This document shows, piece after piece, positions 23,515 through 36,783 of a stretch of DNA of 64,000 nt. Each line of letters begins with the position of its first letter. Position 1 is the first letter of the stretch. Below the pieces are notes generated by a model. The model had not been told where the DNA came from, searched no databases, and saw only the letters and a program-made list of their open reading frames with translations. Source of the DNA: Oscheius dolichura (Eukaryota > Nematoda > Chromadorea > Rhabditida > Rhabditidae); assembly GCA_932521035.1 (NCBI GenBank), contig OW051492.1, positions 1 to 64,000 on the forward strand, in the 5' to 3' direction. A program made the position numbers and the translations under genes.

Positions 23515-25421
23515 TTGGGCTATAAAACGCTATTCGGTCAGCGAACCCTATTCGATCTTGAATTATTCGTACTCTACTCGTCGAGCTCTACAAGAAGAGT
23601 GGTCGAACGTTCTCCAATCATTAGGCTTTTATTCCGTACTGGCCTGTTCAAATTGCCCAAGAGATTTGTATTGGCTTAAACCCTGGTTTATGATCTAGGA
23701 GCCATAACGTGGCTCAAAGGCGTCCTCCTGTGACGGGAGCTAGTTTTTTAGACTCAGCTCGATGAGGCGGTTCGAATGAGTACAAATTCGAACCTCCTAC
23801 CCTCTTTTCCAAAAACTGCCCCATATTACTGTACCTTTTTCTGGATTATAATAGTTTTTGGGCTATAAAACGCTATTCGGTCAGCGAACCCTATTCGATC
23901 TTGGATTATTCGTACTCTACTCGTCGAGCTCTACAAGAAGAGTGGTCGAACGTTCTCCAATCATTAGGCTTTTATTCCGTACTGGCCTGTTCAAATTGCC
24001 CAAGAGATTTGTATTGGCTTACCCCCTATTTTTGGACTATAATAGTTTTTGGGCTATAAAACGCTATTCGTCAGCGAACCCTATTCGATCTTGGATTATT
24101 CGTACTCTACTCGTCGAGCTCTACAAGAAGAGTGGTCGAACGTTCTCCAATCATTAGGCTTTTATTCCGTACTGGCCTGTTCAAATTTCCCAAGAGATTT
24201 GTATTGGCTTAAACCCTGGTTTATGATCTAGGAGCCATAACGTGGCTCAAAGGCGTCCTCCTGTGACGGGAGCTAGTTTTTTAGACTCAGCTCGATGAGG
24301 CGGTTCGAATGAGTACAAATTCGAACCTCCTACCCTCTTTTCCAAAAACTGCCCCATATTACTGTACCTTTTTCTGGATTATAATAGTTTTTGGGCTATA
24401 AAACGCGATTTGTTCAGCGAACCCTATTCGATCTTGGATTATTCGTACTCTACTCGTCGAGCTCTACAAGAAGAGTGGTCGAACGTTCTCCAATCATTAG
24501 GCTTTTATTCCGTACTGGCCTGTTCAAATTTCCCAAGAGATTTGTATTGGCTTAAACCCTGGTTTATGATCTAGGAGCCATAACGTGGCTCAAAGGCGTC
24601 CTCCTGTGACGGGAGCTAGTTTTTTAGACTCAGCTCGATGAGGCGGTTCGAATGAGTACAAATTCGAACCTCCTACCCTCTTTTCCAAAAACTGCCCCAT
24701 ATTACTGTACCTTTTTCTGGATTATAATAGTTTTTGGGCTATAAAACGCTATTCGGTCAGCGAACCCTATTCGATCTTGGATTATTCGTACTCTACTCGT
24801 CGAGCTCTACAAGAAGAGTGGTCGAACGTTCTCCAATCATTAGGCTTTTATTCCGTACTGGCCTGTTCAAATTTCCCAAGAGATTTGTATTGGCTTAAAC
24901 CCTGGTTTATGATCTAGGAGCCATAACGTGGCTCAAAGGCGTCCTCCTGTGACGGGAGCTAGTTTTTTAGACTCAGCTCGATGAGGCGGTTCGAATGAGT
25001 ACAAATTCGAACCTCCTACCCTCTTTTCCAAAAAACTGCCCCATATTACTGTACCTTTTTCTGGATTATAATAGTTTTTTGGGCTATAAAACGCTATTCG
25101 GTCAGCGAACCCTATTCGATCTTGGATTATTCGTACTCTACTCGTCGAGCTCTACAAGAAGAGTGGTCGAACGTTCTCCAATCATTAGGCTTTTATTCCG
25201 TACTGGCCTGTTCAAATTTCCCAAGAGATTTGTATTGGCTTAAACCCTGGTTTATGATCTAGGAGCCATAACGTGGCTCAAAGGCGTCCTCCTGTGACGG
25301 GAGCTAGTTTTTTAGACTCAGCTCGATGAGGCGGTTCGAATGAGTACAAATTCGAACCTCCTACCCTCTTTTCCAAAAACTGCCCCATATTACTGTACCT
25401 TTTTCTGGATTATAATAGTTT
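23515..25421 (+). repeat. Irregular 1907-bp L-rich block with three indels
   Basis: Units: 23515 cgL1 (first c head), 23858 aS, 24049 aL1 missing one G near 24070 (342 bp), 24391 dL1 (first d head), 24734 aL1 with one extra A near 25030 and one extra T near 25075 (345 bp), 25079 aL1. It marks the switch from S-rich to L-rich organisation. The two insertions produce a chance 82-codon ATG frame at 24995-25243. Confidence 0.92.
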
Positions 25422-28400
25422 TTGGGCTATAAAACGCTATTCGGTCAGCGAACCCTATTCGATCTTGGATTATTCGTACTCTACTCGTCGAGCTCTACAA
25501 GAAGAGTGGTCGAACGTTCTCCAATCATTAGGCTTTTATTCCGTACTGGCCTGTTCAAATTGCCCAAGAGATTTGTATTGGCTTACCCCCTATTTTTGGA
25601 CTATAATAGTTTTTGGGCTATAAAACGCTATTCGGTCAGCGAACCCTATTCGATCTTGGATTATTCGTACTCTACTCGTCGAGCTCTACAAGAAGAGTGG
25701 TCGAACGTTCTCCAATCATTAGGCTTTTATTCCGTACTGGCCTGTTCAAATTTCCCAAGAGATTTGTATTGGCTTAAACCCTGGTTTATGATCTAGGAGC
25801 CATAACGTGGCTCAAAGGCGTCCTCCTGTGACGGGAGCTAGTTTTTTAGACTCAGCTCGATGAGGCGGTTCGAATGAGTACAAATTCGAACCTCCTACCC
25901 TCTTTTCCAAAAACTGCCCCATATTACTGTACCTTTTTCTGGATTATAATAGTTTTTGGGCTATAAAACGCTATTCGGTCAGCGAACCCTATTCGATCTT
26001 GAATTATTCGTACTCTACTCGTCGAGCTCTACAAGAAGAGTGGTCGAACGTTCTCCAATCATTAGGCTTTTATTCCGTACTGGCCTGTTCAAATTGCCCA
26101 AGAGATTTGTATTGGCTTAAACCCTGGTTTATGATCTAGGAGCCATAACGTGGCTCAAAGGCGTCCTCCTGTGACGGGAGCTAGTTTTTTAGACTCAGCT
26201 CGATGAGGCGGTTCGAATGAGTACAAATTCGAACCTCCTACCCTCTTTTCCAAAAACTGCCCCATATTACTGTACCTTTTTCTGGATTATAATAGTTTTT
26301 GGGCTATAAAACGCTATTCGGTCAGCGAACCCTATTCGATCTTGGATTATTCGTACTCTACTCGTCGAGCTCTACAAGAAGAGTGGTCGAACGTTCTCCA
26401 ATCATTAGGCTTTTATTCCGTACTGGCCTGTTCAAATTTCCCAAGAGATTTGTATTGGCTTAAACCCTGGTTTATGATCTAGGAGCCATAACGTGGCTCA
26501 AAGGCGTCCTCCTGTGACGGGAGCTAGTTTTTTAGACTCAGCTCGATGAGGCGGTTCGAATGAGTACAAATTCGAACCTCCTACCCTCTTTTCCAAAAAC
26601 TGCCCCATATTACTGTACCTTTTTCTGGATTATAATAGTTTTTGGGCTATAAAACGCTATTCGGTCAGCGAACCCTATTCGATCTTGAATTATTCGTACT
26701 CTACTCGTCGAGCTCTACAAGAAGAGTGGTCGAACGTTCTCCAATCATTAGGCTTTTATTCCGTACTGGCCTGTTCAAATTGCCCAAGAGATTTGTATTG
26801 GCTTAAACCCTGGTTTATGATCTAGGAGCCATAACGTGGCTCAAAGGCGTCCTCCTGTGACGGGAGCTAGTTTTTTAGACTCAGCTCGATGAGGCGGTTC
26901 GAATGAGTACAAATTCGAACCTCCTACCCTCTTTTCCAAAAACTGCCCCATATTACTGTACCTTTTTCTGGATTATAATAGTTTTTGGGCTATAAAACGC
27001 TATTCGGTCAGCGAACCCTATTCGATCTTGGATTATTCGTACTCTACTCGTCGAGCTCTACAAGAAGAGTGGTCGAACGTTCTCCAATCATTAGGCTTTT
27101 ATTCCGTACTGGCCTGTTCAAATTGCCCAAGAGATTTGTATTGGCTTACCCCCTATTTTTGGACTATAATAGTTTTTGGGCTATAAAACGCTATTCGGTC
27201 AGACAACCCTATTAGCTCTGTGGTTATTCGTACTCTACTCGTCGAGCTCTACAAGAAGAGTGGTCGAACGTTCTCCAATCATTAGGCTTTTATTCCGTAC
27301 TGGCCTGTTCAAATTTCCCAAGAGATTTGTATTGGCGTAAACTCTGGTTTATGATCTAGGAGCCATAACGTGGCTCAAAGGCGTCCTCCTGTGACGGGAG
27401 CTAGTTTTTTAGACTCAGCTCGATGAGGCGGTTCGAATGAGTACAAATTCGAACCTCCTACCCTCTTTTCCAAAAACTGCCCCATATTACTGTACCTTTT
27501 TCTGGATTATAATAGTTTTTGGGCTATAAAACGCTATTCGGTCAGCGAACCCTATTCGATCTTGGATTATTCGTACTCTACTCGTCGAGCTCTACAAGAA
27601 GAGTGGTCGAACGTTCTCCAATCATTAGGCTTTTATTCCGTACTGGCCTGTTCAAATTTCCCAAGAGATTTGTATTGGCTTAAACCCTGGTTTATGATCT
27701 AGGAGCCATAACGTGGCTCAAAGGCGTCCTCCTGTGACGGGAGCTAGTTTTTTAGACTCAGCTCGATGAGGCGGTTCGAATGAGTACAAATTCGAACCTC
27801 CTACCCTCTTTTCCAAAAACTGCCCCATATTACTGTACCTTTTTCTGGATTATAATAGTTTTTGGGCTATAAAACGCTATTCGGTCAGCGAACCCTATTC
27901 GATCTTGGATTATTCGTACTCTACTCGTCGAGCTCTACAAGAAGAGTGGTCGAACGTTCTCCAATCATTAGGCTTTTATTCCGTACTGGCCTGTTCAAAT
28001 TTCCCAAGAGATTTGTATTGGCTTAAACCCTGGTTTATGATCTAGGAGCCATAACGTGGCTCAAAGGCGTCCTCCTGTGACGGGAGCTAGTTTTTTAGAC
28101 TCAGCTCGATGAGGCGGTTCGAATGAGTACAAATTCGAACCTCCTACCCTCTTTTCCAAAAACTGCCCCATATTACTGTACCTTTTTCTGGATTATAATA
28201 GTTTTTGGGCTATAAAACGCTATTCGGTCAGCGAACCCTATTCGATCTTGAATTATTCGTACTCTACTCGTCGAGCTCTACAAGAAGAGTGGTCGAACGT
28301 TCTCCAATCATTAGGCTTTTATTCCGTACTGGCCTGTTCAAATTGCCCAAGAGATTTGTATTGGCTTAAACCCTGGTTTATGATCTAGGAGCCATAACGT

Positions 28401-28547
28401 GGCTCAAAGGCGTCCTCCTGTGACGGGAGCTAGTTTTTTAGACTCAGCTCGATGAGGCGGTTCGAATGAGTACAAATTCGAACCTCCTACCCTCTTTTCC
28501 AAAAACTGCCCCATATTACTGTACCTTTTTCTGGATTATAATAGTTT
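25422..28547 (+). repeat. Two 1563-bp blocks
   Basis: Block 1 (25422): aS-aL1-cgL1-aL1-cgL1 at 25422, 25613, 25956, 26299, 26642. Block 2 (26985): aS-bL3-aL1-aL1-cgL1 at 26985, 27176, 27519, 27862, 28205. They are equal in length but differ in variant order, so period and haplotype are not locked together. The L3 tail first appears at 27176. Confidence 0.93.
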
Positions 28548-31500
28548 TTGGGCTATAAAACGCTATTCGGTCAGCGAACCCTATTCGATCTTGGATTATT
28601 CGTACTCTACTCGTCGAGCTCTACAAGAAGAGTGGTCGAACGTTCTCCAATCATTAGGCTTTTATTCCGTACTGGCCTGTTCAAATTGCCCAAGAGATTT
28701 GTATTGGCTTACCCCCTATTTTTGGACTATAATAGTTTTTGGGCTATAAAACGCTATTCGGTCAGACAACCCTATTAGCTCTGTGGTTATTCGTACTCTA
28801 CTCGTCGAGCTCTACAAGAAGAGTGGTCGAACGTTCTCCAATCATTAGGCTTTTATTCCGTACTGGCCTGTTCAAATTTCCCAAGAGATTTGTATTGGCG
28901 TAAACTCTGGTTTATGATCTAGGAGCCATAACGTGGCTCAAAGGCGTCCTCCTGTGACGGGAGCTAGTTTTTTAGACTCAGCTCGATGAGGCGGTTCGAA
29001 TGAGTACAAATTCGAACCTCCTACCCTCTTTTCCAAAAACTGCCCCATATTACTGTACCTTTTTCTGGATTATAATAGTTTTTGGGCTATAAAACGCTAT
29101 TCGGTCAGCGAACCCTATTCGATCTTGGATTATTCGTACTCTACTCGTCGAGCTCTACAAGAAGAGTGGTCGAACGTTCTCCAATCATTAGGCTTTTATT
29201 CCGTACTGGCCTGTTCAAATTTCCCAAGAGATTTGTATTGGCTTAAACCCTGGTTTATGATCTAGGAGCCATAACGTGGCTCAAAGGCGTCCTCCTGTGA
29301 CGGGAGCTAGTTTTTTAGACTCAGCTCGATGAGGCGGTTCGAATGAGTACAAATTCGAACCTCCTACCCTCTTTTCCAAAAACTGCCCCATATTACTGTA
29401 CCTTTTTCTGGATTATAATAGTTTTTGGGCTATAAAACGCTATTCGGTCAGCGAACCCTATTCGATCTTGGATTATTCGTACTCTACTCGTCGAGCTCTA
29501 CAAGAAGAGTGGTCGAACGTTCTCCAATCATTAGGCTTTTATTCCGTACTGGCCTGTTCAAATTTCCCAAGAGATTTGTATTGGCTTAAACCCTGGTTTA
29601 TGATCTAGGAGCCATAACGTGGCTCAAAGGCGTCCTCCTGTGACGGGAGCTAGTTTTTTAGACTCAGCTCGATGAGGCGGTTCGAATGAGTACAAATTCG
29701 AACCTCCTACCCTCTTTTCCAAAAACTGCCCCATATTACTGTACCTTTTTCTGGATTATAATAGTTTTTGGGCTATAAAACGCTATTCGGTCAGCGAACC
29801 CTATTCGATCTTGGATTATTCGTACTCTACTCGTCGAGCTCTACAAGAAGAGTGGTCGAACGTTCTCCAATCATTAGGCTTTTATTCCGTACTGGCCTGT
29901 TCAAATTTCCCAAGAGATTTGTATTGGCTTAAACCCTGGTTTATGATCTAGGAGCCATAACGTGGCTCAAAGGCGTCCTCCTGTGACGGGAGCTAGTTTT
30001 TTAGACTCAGCTCGATGAGGCGGTTCGAATGAGTACAAATTCGAACCTCCTACCCTCTTTTCCAAAAACTGCCCCATATTACTGTACCTTTTTCTGGATT
30101 ATAATAGTTTTTGGGCTATAAAACGCTATTCGGTCAGCGAACCCTATTCGATCTTGGATTATTCGTACTCTACTCGTCGAGCTCTACAAGAAGAGTGGTC
30201 GAACGTTCTCCAATCATTAGGCTTTTATTCCGTACTGGCCTGTTCAAATTTCCCAAGAGATTTGTATTGGCTTAAACCCTGGTTTATGATCTAGGAGCCA
30301 TAACGTGGCTCAAAGGCGTCCTCCTGTGACGGGAGCTAGTTTTTTAGACTCAGCTCGATGAGGCGGTTCGAATGAGTACAAATTCGAACCTCCTACCCTC
30401 TTTTCCAAAAACTGCCCCATATTACTGTACCTTTTTCTGGATTATAATAGTTTTTGGGCTATAAAACGCTATTCGGTCAGCGAACCCTATTCGATCTTGG
30501 ATTATTCGTACTCTACTCGTCGAGCTCTACAAGAAGAGTGGTCGAACGTTCTCCAATCATTAGGCTTTTATTCCGTACTGGCCTGTTCAAATTGCCCAAG
30601 AGATTTGTATTGGCTTAAACCCTGGTTTATGATCTAGGAGCCATAACGTGGCTCAAAGGCGTCCTCCTGTGACGGGAGCTAGTTTTTTAGACTCAGCTCG
30701 ATGAGGCGGTTCGAATGAGTACAAATTCGAACCTCCTACCCTCTTTTCCAAAAACTGCCCCATATTACTGTACCTTTTTCTGGATTATAATAGTTTTTGG
30801 GCTATAAAACGCTATTCGGTCAGCGAACCCTATTCGATCTTGGATTATTCGTACTCTACTCGTCGAGCTCTACAAGAAGAGTGGTCGAACGTTCTCCAAT
30901 CATTAGGCTTTTATTCCGTACTGGCCTGTTCAAATTGCCCAAGAGATTTGTATTGGCTTACCCCCTATTTTTGGACTATAATAGTTTTTGGGCTATAAAA
31001 CGCTATTCGGTCAGACAACCCTATTAGCTCTGTGGTTATTCGTACTCTACTCGTCGAGCTCTACAAGAAGAGTGGTCGAACGTTCTCCAATCATTAGGCT
31101 TTTATTCCGTACTGGCCTGTTCAAATTTCCCAAGAGATTTGTATTGGCGTAAACCCTGGTTTATGATCTAGGAGCCATAACGTGGCTCAAAGGCGTCCTC
31201 CTGTGACGGGAGCTAGTTTTTTAGACTCAGCTCGATGAGGCGGTTCGAATGAGTACAAATTCGAACCTCCTACCCTCTTTTCCAAAAACTGCCCCATATT
31301 ACTGTACCTTTTTCTGGATTATAATAGTTTTTGGGCTATAAAACGCTATTCGGTCAGCGAACCCTATTCGATCTTGGATTATTCGTACTCTACTCGTCGA
31401 GCTCTACAAGAAGAGTGGTCGAACGTTCTCCAATCATTAGGCTTTTATTCCGTACTGGCCTGTTCAAATTGCCCAAGAGATTTGTATTGGCTTACCCCCT

Positions 31501-32741
31501 ATTTTTGGACTATAATAGTTTTTGGGCTATAAAACGCTATTCGGTCAGCGAACCCTATTCGATCTTGGATTATTCGTACTCTACTCGTCGAGCTCTACAA
31601 GAAGAGTGGTCGAACGTTCTCCAATCATTAGGCTTTTATTCCGTACTGGCCTGTTCAAATTGCCCAAGAGATTTGTATTGGCTTACCCCCTATTTTTGGA
31701 CTATAATAGTTTTTGGGCTATAAAACGCTATTCGGTCAGACAACCCTATTAGCTCTGTGGTTATTCGTACTCTACTCGTCGAGCTCTACAAGAAGAGTGG
31801 TCGAACGTTCTCCAATCATTAGGCTTTTATTCCGTACTGGCCTGTTCAAATTTCCCAAGAGATTTGTATTGGCTTAAACCCTGGTTTATGATCTAGGAGC
31901 CATAACGTGGCTCAAAGGCGTCCTCCTGGGACGGGAGCTAGTTTTTTAGACTCAGCTCGATGAGGCGGTTCGAATGAGTACAAATTCGAACCTCCTACCC
32001 TCTTTTCCAAAAACTGCCCCATATTACTGTACCTTTTTCTGGATTATAATAGTTTTTGGGCTATAAAACGCTATTCGGTCAGCGAACCCTATTCGATCTT
32101 GGATTATTCGTACTCTACTCGTCGAGCTCTACAAGAAGAGTGGTCGAACGTTCTCCAATCATTAGGCTTTTATTCCGTACTGGCCTGTTCAAATTTCCCA
32201 AGAGATTTGTATTGGCTTAAACCCTGGTTTATGATCTAGGAGCCATAACGTGGCTCAAAGGCGTCCTCCTGTGACGGGAGCTAGTTTTTTAGACTCAGCT
32301 CGATGAGGCGGTTCGAATGAGTACAAATTCGAACCTCCTACCCTCTTTTCCAAAAACTGCCCCATATTACTGTACCTTTTTCTGGATTATAATAGTTTTT
32401 GGGCTATAAAACGCTATTCGGTCAGCGAACCCTATTCGATCTTGGATTATTCGTACTCTACTCGTCGAGCTCTACAAGAAGAGTGGTCGAACGTTCTCCA
32501 ATCATTAGGCTTTTATTCCGTACTGGCCTGTTCAAATTTCCCAAGAGATTTGTATTGGCTTAAACCCTGGTTTATGATCTAGGAGCCATAACGTGGCTCA
32601 AAGGCGTCCTCCTGTGACGGGAGCTAGTTTTTTAGACTCAGCTCGATGAGGCGGTTCGAATGAGTACAAATTCGAACCTCCTACCCTCTTTTCCAAAAAC
32701 TGCCCCATATTACTGTACCTTTTTCTGGATTATAATAGTTT
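28548..32741 (+). repeat. L-rich block, first copy of a 4385-bp-offset duplication
   Basis: Units: 28548 aS, 28739 bL3, four aL1 (29082, 29425, 29768, 30111), 30454 agL1, 30797 aS, 30988 bL2, 31331 aS, 31522 aS, 31713 bL1(g217), 32056 aL1, 32399 aL1. From 28548 to 32398 the order matches 32933-36783, except that the b unit at 28739 has an L3 tail where 33124 has L1. Confidence 0.92.
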
Positions 32742-35700
32742 TTGGGCTATAAAACGCTATTCGGTCAGCGAACCCTATTCGATCTTGGATTATTCGTACT
32801 CTACTCGTCGAGCTCTACAAGAAGAGTGGTCGAACGTTCTCCAATCATTAGGCTTTTATTCCGTACTGGCCTGTTCAAATTGCCCAAGAGATTTGTATTG
32901 GCTTACCCCCTATTTTTGGACTATAATAGTTTTTGGGCTATAAAACGCTATTCGGTCAGCGAACCCTATTCGATCTTGGATTATTCGTACTCTACTCGTC
33001 GAGCTCTACAAGAAGAGTGGTCGAACGTTCTCCAATCATTAGGCTTTTATTCCGTACTGGCCTGTTCAAATTGCCCAAGAGATTTGTATTGGCTTACCCC
33101 CTATTTTTGGACTATAATAGTTTTTGGGCTATAAAACGCTATTCGGTCAGACAACCCTATTAGCTCTGTGGTTATTCGTACTCTACTCGTCGAGCTCTAC
33201 AAGAAGAGTGGTCGAACGTTCTCCAATCATTAGGCTTTTATTCCGTACTGGCCTGTTCAAATTTCCCAAGAGATTTGTATTGGCTTAAACCCTGGTTTAT
33301 GATCTAGGAGCCATAACGTGGCTCAAAGGCGTCCTCCTGTGACGGGAGCTAGTTTTTTAGACTCAGCTCGATGAGGCGGTTCGAATGAGTACAAATTCGA
33401 ACCTCCTACCCTCTTTTCCAAAAACTGCCCCATATTACTGTACCTTTTTCTGGATTATAATAGTTTTTGGGCTATAAAACGCTATTCGGTCAGCGAACCC
33501 TATTCGATCTTGGATTATTCGTACTCTACTCGTCGAGCTCTACAAGAAGAGTGGTCGAACGTTCTCCAATCATTAGGCTTTTATTCCGTACTGGCCTGTT
33601 CAAATTTCCCAAGAGATTTGTATTGGCTTAAACCCTGGTTTATGATCTAGGAGCCATAACGTGGCTCAAAGGCGTCCTCCTGTGACGGGAGCTAGTTTTT
33701 TAGACTCAGCTCGATGAGGCGGTTCGAATGAGTACAAATTCGAACCTCCTACCCTCTTTTCCAAAAACTGCCCCATATTACTGTACCTTTTTCTGGATTA
33801 TAATAGTTTTTGGGCTATAAAACGCTATTCGGTCAGCGAACCCTATTCGATCTTGGATTATTCGTACTCTACTCGTCGAGCTCTACAAGAAGAGTGGTCG
33901 AACGTTCTCCAATCATTAGGCTTTTATTCCGTACTGGCCTGTTCAAATTTCCCAAGAGATTTGTATTGGCTTAAACCCTGGTTTATGATCTAGGAGCCAT
34001 AACGTGGCTCAAAGGCGTCCTCCTGTGACGGGAGCTAGTTTTTTAGACTCAGCTCGATGAGGCGGTTCGAATGAGTACAAATTCGAACCTCCTACCCTCT
34101 TTTCCAAAAACTGCCCCATATTACTGTACCTTTTTCTGGATTATAATAGTTTTTGGGCTATAAAACGCTATTCGGTCAGCGAACCCTATTCGATCTTGGA
34201 TTATTCGTACTCTACTCGTCGAGCTCTACAAGAAGAGTGGTCGAACGTTCTCCAATCATTAGGCTTTTATTCCGTACTGGCCTGTTCAAATTTCCCAAGA
34301 GATTTGTATTGGCTTAAACCCTGGTTTATGATCTAGGAGCCATAACGTGGCTCAAAGGCGTCCTCCTGTGACGGGAGCTAGTTTTTTAGACTCAGCTCGA
34401 TGAGGCGGTTCGAATGAGTACAAATTCGAACCTCCTACCCTCTTTTCCAAAAACTGCCCCATATTACTGTACCTTTTTCTGGATTATAATAGTTTTTGGG
34501 CTATAAAACGCTATTCGGTCAGCGAACCCTATTCGATCTTGGATTATTCGTACTCTACTCGTCGAGCTCTACAAGAAGAGTGGTCGAACGTTCTCCAATC
34601 ATTAGGCTTTTATTCCGTACTGGCCTGTTCAAATTTCCCAAGAGATTTGTATTGGCTTAAACCCTGGTTTATGATCTAGGAGCCATAACGTGGCTCAAAG
34701 GCGTCCTCCTGTGACGGGAGCTAGTTTTTTAGACTCAGCTCGATGAGGCGGTTCGAATGAGTACAAATTCGAACCTCCTACCCTCTTTTCCAAAAACTGC
34801 CCCATATTACTGTACCTTTTTCTGGATTATAATAGTTTTTGGGCTATAAAACGCTATTCGGTCAGCGAACCCTATTCGATCTTGGATTATTCGTACTCTA
34901 CTCGTCGAGCTCTACAAGAAGAGTGGTCGAACGTTCTCCAATCATTAGGCTTTTATTCCGTACTGGCCTGTTCAAATTGCCCAAGAGATTTGTATTGGCT
35001 TAAACCCTGGTTTATGATCTAGGAGCCATAACGTGGCTCAAAGGCGTCCTCCTGTGACGGGAGCTAGTTTTTTAGACTCAGCTCGATGAGGCGGTTCGAA
35101 TGAGTACAAATTCGAACCTCCTACCCTCTTTTCCAAAAACTGCCCCATATTACTGTACCTTTTTCTGGATTATAATAGTTTTTGGGCTATAAAACGCTAT
35201 TCGGTCAGCGAACCCTATTCGATCTTGGATTATTCGTACTCTACTCGTCGAGCTCTACAAGAAGAGTGGTCGAACGTTCTCCAATCATTAGGCTTTTATT
35301 CCGTACTGGCCTGTTCAAATTGCCCAAGAGATTTGTATTGGCTTACCCCCTATTTTTGGACTATAATAGTTTTTGGGCTATAAAACGCTATTCGGTCAGA
35401 CAACCCTATTAGCTCTGTGGTTATTCGTACTCTACTCGTCGAGCTCTACAAGAAGAGTGGTCGAACGTTCTCCAATCATTAGGCTTTTATTCCGTACTGG
35501 CCTGTTCAAATTTCCCAAGAGATTTGTATTGGCGTAAACCCTGGTTTATGATCTAGGAGCCATAACGTGGCTCAAAGGCGTCCTCCTGTGACGGGAGCTA
35601 GTTTTTTAGACTCAGCTCGATGAGGCGGTTCGAATGAGTACAAATTCGAACCTCCTACCCTCTTTTCCAAAAACTGCCCCATATTACTGTACCTTTTTCT

Positions 35701-36783
35701 GGATTATAATAGTTTTTGGGCTATAAAACGCTATTCGGTCAGCGAACCCTATTCGATCTTGGATTATTCGTACTCTACTCGTCGAGCTCTACAAGAAGAG
35801 TGGTCGAACGTTCTCCAATCATTAGGCTTTTATTCCGTACTGGCCTGTTCAAATTGCCCAAGAGATTTGTATTGGCTTACCCCCTATTTTTGGACTATAA
35901 TAGTTTTTGGGCTATAAAACGCTATTCGGTCAGCGAACCCTATTCGATCTTGGATTATTCGTACTCTACTCGTCGAGCTCTACAAGAAGAGTGGTCGAAC
36001 GTTCTCCAATCATTAGGCTTTTATTCCGTACTGGCCTGTTCAAATTGCCCAAGAGATTTGTATTGGCTTACCCCCTATTTTTGGACTATAATAGTTTTTG
36101 GGCTATAAAACGCTATTCGGTCAGACAACCCTATTAGCTCTGTGGTTATTCGTACTCTACTCGTCGAGCTCTACAAGAAGAGTGGTCGAACGTTCTCCAA
36201 TCATTAGGCTTTTATTCCGTACTGGCCTGTTCAAATTTCCCAAGAGATTTGTATTGGCTTAAACCCTGGTTTATGATCTAGGAGCCATAACGTGGCTCAA
36301 AGGCGTCCTCCTGGGACGGGAGCTAGTTTTTTAGACTCAGCTCGATGAGGCGGTTCGAATGAGTACAAATTCGAACCTCCTACCCTCTTTTCCAAAAACT
36401 GCCCCATATTACTGTACCTTTTTCTGGATTATAATAGTTTTTGGGCTATAAAACGCTATTCGGTCAGCGAACCCTATTCGATCTTGGATTATTCGTACTC
36501 TACTCGTCGAGCTCTACAAGAAGAGTGGTCGAACGTTCTCCAATCATTAGGCTTTTATTCCGTACTGGCCTGTTCAAATTTCCCAAGAGATTTGTATTGG
36601 CTTAAACCCTGGTTTATGATCTAGGAGCCATAACGTGGCTCAAAGGCGTCCTCCTGTGACGGGAGCTAGTTTTTTAGACTCAGCTCGATGAGGCGGTTCG
36701 AATGAGTACAAATTCGAACCTCCTACCCTCTTTTCCAAAAACTGCCCCATATTACTGTACCTTTTTCTGGATTATAATAGTTT
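32742..36783 (+). repeat. L-rich block, second copy of a 4385-bp-offset duplication
   Basis: Units: 32742 aS, 32933 aS, 33124 bL1, four aL1 (33467, 33810, 34153, 34496), 34839 agL1, 35182 aS, 35373 bL2, 35716 aS, 35907 aS, 36098 bL1(g217), 36441 aL1. The agL1 unit exists only here and at 30454, which supports a shared origin. Confidence 0.92.
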
